NCBI GenBank assembly: GCA_937981305.1
Contig: CALJPB010000301.1
Coordinates: 1 to 7,048 of the forward strand
Direction of reading: 5' to 3'
Source: an uncultured Selenomonas sp.
Lineage (GTDB): Bacteria; Bacillota; Negativicutes; Selenomonadales; Selenomonadaceae
DNA length: 7,048 bases
Each line of letters begins with the position of its first letter. Position 1 is the first letter of the stretch. The notes beneath the pieces were generated by a model, which was not told where the DNA came from, made no database searches, and was given only the letters and a program-made list of their open reading frames with translations. Of this stretch, positions 1-5,891 are shown one piece after another. A program made the translations under genes and the position numbers.

Positions 1-2096
1 TGACGCTCGTCGCAGGCGACAAGAGCCGCATCTACGGCACGGCGAACAGCACCGCGAACTATGTAAACGGGACGAATCTGTTCCGCGTGAAGCAGGGCAA
101 TCTTGTCAATGGCGACAGTATTTCGAGTGTCACGGAGACGATTGATTCGCGTGCGACCGTTACGACGGACGCGGGAACGGCAGGGCTTAAGACGATGATC
201 GGCAGTGCTGTTTTTGGCGTAGGAAATGCTAATAACTACGATATCACCTATGACGATGGCAGCTTTGCCATTACGAAACGCGATCTGACGCTCCATGCGG
301 GCGACAAGACGCGCATCTACGGCACGGAGAACAGCACCGCGACCTATACGGGCGGCACGACGAAGTTCCGTGCCGATGCCGCGACCGCGACAACGGGGCT
401 TGTCAATGGCGATACGGTCGCTGATGTCACGGAGTCGACGAATGCGACGCGTACGACGAACGTCAATGCGACGGGCATCAAGACATCCATCACCAATGCA
501 CGCTTTGGTACAGGCAAGGCATCGAACTACAACATCAGCTATGCGGACGGCGGCTTTGCCGTCACGAAGCGCGACCTCTATATCAAGGGGGGCGACAAGA
601 CGCGTGTGTACGGCGCGGATAACGCGACGGCGCAGTATGTGAACGGGACGAACCGTCTCAACGTGCGTGCGGCAGATGCGACGACGGGACTTGTGAACGG
701 CGATGCAGTCTCCTCCATTACGGAGACCATCGACCCGACGGCGACGGTCACGACGGATGCGGGGACGGCGGGGCTCTGGACGCGTCCCTCCGCCGCGCAG
801 TTCTCGCACGGCACGGATGCCAACTACAACATCCACTATGCGGACGGCACATTTGGAATCACGCCGCGCGAGGTTCTTGTGACAGCAGGGAATGTTACGC
901 GTGACTATGGTGCGCCGAATCCCGTCGTGACGGCGTATACGATTGAGCGCGGAGACCGTTCCTCGTGGCGCGGACTTCTCGCAGGTGATGCAGTCGCCGG
1001 AATTCGTGCCAATTACGATCCCGGCATGACGGCGACGACGCCGGGGGGGACGTATGCGGGCGTGATCCACGTCGATCCCGCTTCTGTTGCCGCCGGGTAT
1101 ACGGGGGCTTCGGCGTTTGCGAATTATCAATTCCGCTATGCGCCCGGGAGTCTCACGATACAGATGCGCGGCTTCGATATGAGTACGCCTGAGGGCAGGG
1201 CTGTGACGACGGGGAACTCTTCTGTATCGCAGATTGTGGCAGGTCTTACCGGCAGACATACGGGCATTCCGAGTACTGCGTCGGGGATTGGCGGCTCATC
1301 TGCGGGCGGCAGCGCAGGAGGCAGCACCGTCGGCGGCGCGGGACGGAGTTCAGGCTCTGTCGGTAACTCAAATACCGGTGGGAACGCAGGAAGTGGTACC
1401 GGTGTCAGCACATCCGGCAACGGTGAAGCGGGCAGCGGCACGACAGGAAACTCCGTAACAGCAGGTATATCCTCTACGGGAACGCCGCAGGATACGACCT
1501 TCGCCGACGGTGTGACCGTCAATATGCCACGGGACATGGTGCAGACCTCCTGGACGAACCGCGTTGTCGTTACGTCCTCCGGTGTATCCGAGTCACACGC
1601 TTTTGTTGAGAACAAGGACGGGTCGTTTGGTTTTGACATCGGCAGCACGCGCGGTTCTTACGGCATTCACCGCGAGGCGATTCCGGGCAATACGTCCGAG
1701 GCGGTCCCCGTGCTCTTTACGGACGGCGGTTCGCGCGATCTCGACGGCATCTATACGATCAACTACGCGCCGGAGAAACTGGCGATCACGCCCGCCTCGA
1801 AGAAGGTTGACATCCCGGACCCGAAGGAAATCCGCAATACGTCGGAGCAGGCACTCAGCTTCCTCTATCAGACGCAGAACGGTTCTTTTGAAGTGACGTT
1901 TGGCAACGGGATTGTAACGCTCTATCCAAAGGACGATGCGGCGCTCACAATCATCACAAGCGAGGATCGCAAGGTGGAGCGTGCTGTGCTCGCCTCGGGA
2001 CTTCTCACGTCAATCGAGGATCTCGGTGTAACGCCCGTGGAGATTCGTGCTGTCTATATCTTTAAGATACTTGACGGACAGACGGCAGGGGCATAA
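1..2096 (+). CDS. MBG-repeat large exoprotein / adhesin, C-terminal part (5' end outside window)
   Basis: The reading frame (first full codon at base 3) is open from the window edge to TAA at 2094-2096, so the start is missing; an internal GTG at 87 lies inside a repeat and is not a credible start. About 697 residues are visible. They comprise four tandem beta-type repeats (3-1163) with the signature YGxxN...GLVNGD...NYxIxYxdGxFxIT, matching MBG (YGX-type) domains of large bacterial exoproteins, then a Gly/Ser/Thr-rich linker (about 1203-1490), then a C-terminal domain of about 200 residues. That domain contains one MBG-like ending (DGIYTINYAPEKLAIT, around 1744-1791) and no recognisable fold otherwise. 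There is no cysteine in the visible protein, as is common in exported repeat proteins. I see no LPXTG motif, SLH domain or beta-barrel at the C-terminus. Family knowledge suggests a filamentous-haemagglutinin-like protein secreted by a two-partner system; that is inference, because the N-terminal secretion domain is not in view. Confidence 0.85.
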   Translation, partial: TLVAGDKSRIYGTANSTANYVNGTNLFRVKQGNLVNGDSISSVTETIDSRATVTTDAGTAGLKTMIGSAVFGVGNANNYDITYDDGSFAITKRDLTLHAGDKTRIYGTENSTATYTGGTTKFRADAATATTGLVNGDTVADVTESTNATRTTNVNATGIKTSITNARFGTGKASNYNISYADGGFAVTKRDLYIKGGDKTRVYGADNATAQYVNGTNRLNVRAADATTGLVNGDAVSSITETIDPTATVTTDAGTAGLWTRPSAAQFSHGTDANYNIHYADGTFGITPREVLVTAGNVTRDYGAPNPVVTAYTIERGDRSSWRGLLAGDAVAGIRANYDPGMTATTPGGTYAGVIHVDPASVAAGYTGASAFANYQFRYAPGSLTIQMRGFDMSTPEGRAVTTGNSSVSQIVAGLTGRHTGIPSTASGIGGSSAGGSAGGSTVGGAGRSSGSVGNSNTGGNAGSGTGVSTSGNGEAGSGTTGNSVTAGISSTGTPQDTTFADGVTVNMPRDMVQTSWTNRVVVTSSGVSESHAFVENKDGSFGFDIGSTRGSYGIHREAIPGNTSEAVPVLFTDGGSRDLDGIYTINYAPEKLAITPASKKVDIPDPKEIRNTSEQALSFLYQTQNGSFEVTFGNGIVTLYPKDDAALTIITSEDRKVERAVLASGLLTSIEDLGVTPVEIRAVYIFKILDGQTAGA
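3..1163 (+). repeat. Four tandem MBG-type protein repeats
   Basis: Repeat units begin at bases 3, 288, 579 and 876, giving lengths of 95, 97, 99 and about 96 residues. Units 1-3 each start with a GDK(S/T)R(I/V)YG core and end in (Y/F)..DG.F.IT(K/P)R(D/E). Units 1 and 2 are close at the DNA level around the YG motif (17-65 versus 302-350). Units 1 and 3 are closer to each other in the middle (ETIDxxATVTTDAGTAGL in both) than to unit 2. Unit 4 is more divergent (GNVTRDYGAPNP, LLAGD, NYQFRYAPGSLTI) and resembles the general MBG consensus. Such repeats probably form a rod of beta modules that projects a binding region from the cell; this role is inferred from the family. Confidence 0.8.
1203..1490 (+). 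repeat. Low-complexity Gly/Ser/Thr linker coding segment
   Basis: Within the exoprotein gene, about 95 codons encode mostly Gly, Ser, Thr and Ala, with short motifs such as GGSSAGGSAGGS and GNAGSGTG. It separates the MBG repeats from the C-terminal domain. It is probably a flexible spacer; a length-variable region or glycosylation target is also possible but is not shown by the sequence. Confidence 0.75.
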
Positions 2097-2102
2097 AACG
2101 AT

Positions 2103-2152
2103 AAGAGAGGCTGCTGTACGAGAGAAAAACTCGTGCAGTAGCCTCTTTTTCT
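2103..2152 (+). terminator. Intrinsic terminator after the exoprotein gene
   Basis: A 17-bp stem (2106-2122 with 2130-2146) contains only two G-U pairs and no mismatch, closes a 7-base A-rich loop, and runs directly into TTTTT (2146-2150). It begins about 10 bases after the TAA of the exoprotein gene. It should separate that transcript from the heat-shock operon, whose promoter follows. Confidence 0.9.
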
Positions 2153-2161
2153 AAAATCATT

Positions 2162-2194
2162 TTGACTTTTTGTCATTTTGCTCTTGACTTTTTG
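2162..2194 (+). repeat. Pair of 11-bp direct repeats TTGACTTTTTG
   Basis: TTGACTTTTTG occurs at 2162-2172 and again at 2184-2194, with starts 22 bp apart (about two helical turns). The second copy supplies the -35 hexamer of the hrcA promoter. The first has no good -10 at 17 bp. It may be an upstream element, a remnant of duplication, or chance in a T-rich stretch. Confidence 0.5.
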
Positions 2195-2220
2195 CTTTTT
2201 CCCGTGTATATTCAATATAG
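2184..2220 (+). promoter_or_regulatory. Vegetative (sigma-A type) promoter of the hrcA operon
   Basis: TTGACT (2184-2189) and TATATT (2207-2212) are separated by exactly 17 bp, one mismatch from consensus in each box. Transcription would start near 2219-2220, which places the CIRCE operator about 9 bases into the transcript. That geometry fits HrcA blocking a housekeeping promoter. The start site is predicted from spacing only. Confidence 0.85.
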
Positions 2221-2227
2221 ATTTTGA

Positions 2228-2254
2228 TTAGCACTCAACTTTATAGAGTGCTAA
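2228..2254. promoter_or_regulatory. CIRCE operator (HrcA binding site)
   Basis: TTAGCACTC and GAGTGCTAA form a perfect 9-bp inverted repeat around a 9-base spacer, identical in both arms to the CIRCE consensus. It lies between the promoter and hrcA. By family knowledge HrcA dimers bind it at normal temperature, with folding of HrcA supported by GroEL, and release it under heat or misfolding stress. This makes the operon self-regulated. No second CIRCE was seen in the window. Confidence 0.97.
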
Positions 2255-2293
2255 CAGCGATTGAAACGTATTGAAAGGAGAGGAGAGGGGTGA

Positions 2294-3328
2294 ATGTCGG
2301 ACGATCTGGACGCACGCAAGAGTCAGATCCTGTGGGCGGTCGTCGATGACTATATCGCATCGGCAGAGCCGGTCGGGTCGCGCACCCTTGCGAAGAAATA
2401 CAATCTCGGCATCAGCCCTGCCACCATTCGGAATGAGATGGCGGATCTCGAGATGCTCGGTTATCTCGAACATCCACATACATCCGCCGGACGCATTCCG
2501 TCGTCGAAGGGCTATCGGTATTACGTCGACGGGCTTCAACCCGTCGCGCCTGTGACGGATGCCGAGAAGAAAAAGATTCACGACTGGTATCACAGGCGCG
2601 TGCGTCGCCTTGACGAGGTCTTTCAGGAGACGGCGCGGCTGATTGCGGATGTGACGCACAATGTTTCACTTGTGCTTGCACCGCAGGCGGCACAGTCCAC
2701 ATTCCGTATGCTGCAGTTTCTGCCTCTCGATATGACGCACGCGATTGCCGTGCTCATGACGGATGCGGGCTTCGTGGAGAACCGCATCGTCGAGATTCCG
2801 GACGGTGCAACATTCGCGGACTTTCAGCGCATGGCGGGGGCGGTCAATATGACGCTCTCGGGCAAGGCACTCAGCGATGTGACAAAGACGGATATGCGCC
2901 GCGTGCGCGATGCCATCGGCGACGAATCCATTTTCGTTGCTGCCGTGGAGGTCATGCACCGCGCGCTTGAGGGGCGGTCGGAGGATCGGCTCTACCTCGG
3001 CGGGACGGCGCAGCTTCTGGGCAATCCAGAGTTTCAGGATCTCGATCGCGTCCGTGCGATGCTGCTCGTGCTCGAGCGTGAGGATCTCGTCAAGGACATC
3101 CTGCACACCCATGCGGGTGAGGGGCTTGAGGTTACGATCGGGCGTGAGAACACGAACAGTACGTTCTGGGACAGCAGTTTTATCACGGCGACGTATCATG
3201 TCGACGGCAGGCTGCTCGGGACGATTGCCGTGCTTGGTCCGACGCGCATGGAATACGCGAAGGCGATGCGCATACTCGACTATGTGAACACGAATCTAAC
3301 AGAGATGATCTATCAGCTGAAATGGTAG
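2294..3328 (+). CDS. hrcA: Heat-inducible transcription repressor HrcA
   Basis: The 344-residue product matches the usual HrcA length. The N-terminal winged helix-turn-helix covers about residues 1-80. It includes the recognition segment SPATIRNEMADLEMLGYL (41-58), the wing motif HTSAGRIPSSKGYRYYVD (62-79) and the N-terminal RKSQILWAVVDDYI. The rest is the GAF-like and dimerisation region, ending in a conserved LDYVNTNLTEMIYQLKW-type tail. ATG 2294 is chosen because AGGAG (2281-2285) lies 8 bases upstream and the protein then begins as in other HrcA. It acts in the cytoplasm as repressor of this operon through the CIRCE site 39 bases upstream, so it controls its own synthesis. It is the first gene of the operon, and grpE follows with its coding frame overlapping or nearly touching. 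No damage or missing motif was noticed. Confidence 0.97.
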   Translation: MSDDLDARKSQILWAVVDDYIASAEPVGSRTLAKKYNLGISPATIRNEMADLEMLGYLEHPHTSAGRIPSSKGYRYYVDGLQPVAPVTDAEKKKIHDWYHRRVRRLDEVFQETARLIADVTHNVSLVLAPQAAQSTFRMLQFLPLDMTHAIAVLMTDAGFVENRIVEIPDGATFADFQRMAGAVNMTLSGKALSDVTKTDMRRVRDAIGDESIFVAAVEVMHRALEGRSEDRLYLGGTAQLLGNPEFQDLDRVRAMLLVLEREDLVKDILHTHAGEGLEVTIGRENTNSTFWDSSFITATYHVDGRLLGTIAVLGPTRMEYAKAMRILDYVNTNLTEMIYQLKW

Positions 3329-3337
3329 GAGAGGTGA
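3327..3337 (+). promoter_or_regulatory. Ribosome binding site that decides the grpE start
   Basis: AGGAGAGGTGA begins within the TAG stop of hrcA. GAGGTG (3331-3336) lies 6 bases before TTG 3343, an ideal distance. It lies downstream of ATG 3322 and too close to GTG 3334 to serve either. Confidence 0.65.
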
Positions 3338-3342
3338 ACGGC

Positions 3343-3894
3343 TTGCAGGAAAAGGAAGAGATGACCGCACAGGAGCAGCCCGTGGAGGAAGTGACGGACA
3401 CGGAGGATGCCCCCGCAGATGTGACCGTGGAGGATGCCCCCGTGCAGGAGGACAAGGCTGCCGCGCTCGAAGCGGAACTGAAGGAAAAGGGCGACCGCAT
3501 CCTTCGCCTTCAGGCGGACTTTGAGAACTTCCGCCGCCGTACGGCGAAGGAGAAGGAGGAACTTGCCGCTGTCATCACGCAGAACCTGCTCACAGATCTC
3601 CTGCCGCTGCTCGACAACTTCGAGCGGGCGATGGCGGTGGAGCAGACGGACGGCGAGGCGTTCCAAAAGGGCGTGGAGATGATCTTTACGCAGCTCCGCG
3701 AGGTGATGGAAAAGCATGGGCTTGAGCACATCGAGGCGGAGGGGAAGCCCTTCGACCCGAACGTACATCAGGCGGTCATGCGTGTCGAAAATCCCGATGT
3801 GGAGGACGGCACGATCACACAGGTCTTGCAGAAGGGCTATCAGGCAAAGGGCAGGGTCATCCGCCCCGCGATGGTGCAGGTAGCCGGGAACTAA
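3343..3894 (+). CDS. grpE: Nucleotide exchange factor GrpE
   Basis: GrpE releases ADP from DnaK so that substrate can leave and ATP rebind; it works as a cytoplasmic dimer. From TTG 3343 the protein has 183 residues, normal for the family. There is an acidic, probably disordered N-terminus (about 2-36) and a long coiled-coil region (about 37-100, with [20 protein letters not shown]). The C-terminal beta domain has the family signature ([14 protein letters not shown]...[12 protein letters not shown]...[10 protein letters not shown]). The start is uncertain. ATG 3322 overlaps the hrcA stop by 7 bases and gives 190 residues, but no Shine-Dalgarno precedes it. ATG 3361 has only a weak, close AAGGAAG. 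TTG 3343 has the best ribosome binding site. The tight junction with hrcA suggests coupled translation. The acidic tail contains a short 9-residue duplication (EDAP repeated). Confidence 0.95.
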   Translation: MQEKEEMTAQEQPVEEVTDTEDAPADVTVEDAPVQEDKAAALEAELKEKGDRILRLQADFENFRRRTAKEKEELAAVITQNLLTDLLPLLDNFERAMAVEQTDGEAFQKGVEMIFTQLREVMEKHGLEHIEAEGKPFDPNVHQAVMRVENPDVEDGTITQVLQKGYQAKGRVIRPAMVQVAGN

Positions 3895-3931
3895 GAGAAT
3901 AACATCGATTAAGATTTTGGAGGAATATAAA

Positions 3932-5794
3932 ATGGCTAAAGTAATTGGTATCGACCTTGGAACGACGAACTCTGTTGTCTCCGTCATGGAGGGCGGCGAG
4001 CCCGTCGTTATCACAAACCCTGAGGGCAGCCGCATCACGCCGTCTGTTGTGGGCTTTACGAAGGATGGGCAGCGTCTTGTCGGACGTCTCGCGAAGAACC
4101 AGGCGGTCTCGAATCCTGACCGCACAATCTCGTCCATCAAGCGTCACATGGGCGAGGGCAACTATCATGTGACCATCGACGGCAAGAACTACACGCCGCC
4201 CGAGATCTCTGCGATGATCCTGCAGAAGCTCAAGAGCGACGCGGAGGCATATCTCGGCGAGACCGTTTCGCAGGCGGTTATCACCGTCCCTGCGTACTTC
4301 AACGACAGCCAGCGTCAGGCGACGAAGGATGCGGGCAAGATTGCAGGACTTGAGGTTCTGCGCATCATCAACGAGCCGACGGCGGCGGCACTCGCGTACG
4401 GTCTTGACAAGGATCAGGACGAGACGGTGCTCGTATTCGACCTCGGCGGCGGCACGTTCGATGTCTCCATTCTCGAACTCAGCGAGGGCGTGTTCGAGGT
4501 CAAGGCGACGAACGGCGACACGGTGCTCGGCGGCGACGATTTCGACAAGAAGGTCATGGACTGGATGGTCGAGCAGTTCAAGAAGGAGAACGGCATCGAC
4601 CTCTCGCAGGACAAGATGAGCGCACAGCGTCTCATCGAGGCGGCGGAGAAGGCGAAGATCGAGCTTTCGAGCATGAGCCAGACGAACATCAACCTGCCGT
4701 TCATTACGGCGGATGCGACAGGCCCGAAGCATCTCGACCTTACACTCTCGCGTGCGAAGTTTGACGAGCTGACGGCGGATCTTGTGGAGCGTACGATGGT
4801 TCCGACGCGCAAGGCAATGGAGGATGCAGGGCTTTCGGGCAGCGACATCGACAAGATCATCCTCGTTGGCGGTTCGTCCCGTATTCCTGCCGTGCAGGAG
4901 GCAATTCGCAAGATCCTTGGCAAGGAGCCTTCGAAGGGCGTGAACCCCGATGAGTGCGTGTCCATCGGCGCGGCGATCCAGGGCGGCGTGCTCGTCGGCG
5001 AGGTCAAGGACGTGCTCCTTCTCGATGTCACCCCGCTCTCGCTCGGCATCGAGACCCTCGGCGGTGTCTGCACAAAGATCATCGACCGCAACACGACCAT
5101 CCCGACCTCGAAGAGTCAGGTGTTCTCCACGGCGGCGGACAATCAGCCGGGCGTTGAGATCCACGTCCTGCAGGGCGAGCGCGAGATGGCGGCGGGCAAC
5201 AAGACGCTCGGCAGATTCCAGCTCACGGACATCCCGCCCGCACCGCGCGGCGTACCGCAGATCGAAGTCAAGTTCGACATCGATGCAAACGGCATCGTCA
5301 ACGTGTCGGCGAAGGATCTCGGCACGGGCAAGGAGCAGAAGATCACGATCCAGTCCGACAGCGGCATGAGCAAGGACGACATCGACCGCATGGTCAAGGA
5401 AGCTCAGGCGCATGAGGCCGAGGACAAGAAGCAGAAGGAGACCGTGGAGGTCAGAAACCGTGCTGATTCGGCTGTCTATCAGGCGGAGAAGGCGATCAAG
5501 GATCTCGGCGACAAGGTCGACAAGGCGAAGGCGGACGAAGTGCAGGCGGCGGCCGACAAGGTCAAGGAAGCTCTGAAGGGCACGGACACGGACGCCATCA
5601 AGAAGGCGACGGAAGAGCTGGAAAAGCCGCTCTATGAGATGAGCGCGGCAGCGTACCAGCAGGCGGGCGGCCCTGAGGCTGCAGCAGGCGCGGGCGCAGC
5701 TCCCGGTGCAGGTGCGGCGGACGCGGGCGCGAAGAGCGAGGACGACAACGTCGTCGACGCCGAGTACACGGAAGTCAAGGACGACAAGAAATAA
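3932..5794 (+). CDS. dnaK: Molecular chaperone DnaK (Hsp70)
   Basis: DnaK is the ATP-driven chaperone of the cytoplasm that binds exposed hydrophobic peptides with DnaJ and GrpE. The 620-residue product is full length for the Firmicutes form. The ATPase domain (1 to about 358) shows IDLGTTNS (7-14), catalytic Lys70, [13 protein letters not shown] (from 147), [10 protein letters not shown] (from 170) and [10 protein letters not shown] (310-319). The interdomain linker VLLLDV is at 361-366, followed by the substrate-binding domain and helical lid. The disordered Ala/Gly tail ends in the conserved [15 protein letters not shown] motif. ATG 3932 is chosen because GGAGG (3919-3923) lies 8 bases upstream and [10 protein letters not shown] is the canonical beginning; an upstream TTG at 3917 in the same frame overlaps that ribosome site. 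The segment after IKRHMGEGN is about 23 residues shorter than in E. coli DnaK, the Gram-positive-type form. It follows grpE by 37 bases with no promoter visible between. Confidence 0.99.
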   Translation: MAKVIGIDLGTTNSVVSVMEGGEPVVITNPEGSRITPSVVGFTKDGQRLVGRLAKNQAVSNPDRTISSIKRHMGEGNYHVTIDGKNYTPPEISAMILQKLKSDAEAYLGETVSQAVITVPAYFNDSQRQATKDAGKIAGLEVLRIINEPTAAALAYGLDKDQDETVLVFDLGGGTFDVSILELSEGVFEVKATNGDTVLGGDDFDKKVMDWMVEQFKKENGIDLSQDKMSAQRLIEAAEKAKIELSSMSQTNINLPFITADATGPKHLDLTLSRAKFDELTADLVERTMVPTRKAMEDAGLSGSDIDKIILVGGSSRIPAVQEAIRKILGKEPSKGVNPDECVSIGAAIQGGVLVGEVKDVLLLDVTPLSLGIETLGGVCTKIIDRNTTIPTSKSQVFSTAADNQPGVEIHVLQGEREMAAGNKTLGRFQLTDIPPAPRGVPQIEVKFDIDANGIVNVSAKDLGTGKEQKITIQSDSGMSKDDIDRMVKEAQAHEAEDKKQKETVEVRNRADSAVYQAEKAIKDLGDKVDKAKADEVQAAADKVKEALKGTDTDAIKKATEELEKPLYEMSAAAYQQAGGPEAAAGAGAAPGAGAADAGAKSEDDNVVDAEYTEVKDDKK

Positions 5795-5808
5795 GCGCAA
5801 GAAGTGAC

Positions 5809-5848
5809 GGAGAGTGTGGAGCGTGGAGTTCATGCTCCGCACTCTTTT
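5809..5848 (+). terminator. Hairpin with short T-run between dnaK and dnaJ (weak terminator or processing site)
   Basis: A 12-bp stem (5811-5822 with 5834-5845, one G-U pair, extendable by two more G-U pairs) closes an 11-base loop and is followed by only TTTT and then G. The short T-run suggests partial termination or an mRNA-stabilising 3' end for hrcA-grpE-dnaK rather than full termination. No separate promoter for dnaJ is evident in the 97-base gap, so some read-through is required. Confidence 0.6.
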
Positions 5849-5879
5849 GACGATAAAGGACAGGCGCACTGGGCGCTGT

Positions 5880-5885
5880 GAGGTG
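5880..5885 (+). promoter_or_regulatory. Ribosome binding site of dnaJ, supporting a GTG start
   Basis: GAGGTG lies 6 bases before GTG 5892. No ATG in the dnaJ frame exists upstream of the conserved J-domain beginning, so a GTG start is required. A small imperfect hairpin (about 5861-5878) lies just upstream and could affect access, but it is weak. Confidence 0.7.
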
Positions 5886-5891
5886 TTTATT

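Noticed and set aside
87..89. GTG as the start codon of the exoprotein
   Set aside because: The same frame is open upstream to the window edge and encodes the beginning of a repeat unit (GDKSRIYG), so the gene starts outside the window.
1136..1648. 170-codon minus-strand frame opposite the Gly/Ser linker of the exoprotein
   Set aside because: Its Pro/Val/Leu-rich composition mirrors the Gly/Ser/Thr codons on the plus strand, with no ribosome site or domain to support it.
2666..3199. Minus-strand frame opposite hrcA (also 2228-2659)
   Set aside because: The HrcA product on the plus strand accounts for this region completely, and the antisense translations show no family features. The 2228-2659 frame also runs through the CIRCE operator and promoter side of the intergenic region.
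3857..5869. 670-codon open frame on the minus strand opposite dnaK
   Set aside because: It covers a fully convincing dnaK almost exactly. Long antisense frames opposite dnaK are a known effect of strong codon bias in high-GC genes. The translation is Arg/Leu-rich with no recognisable domain.
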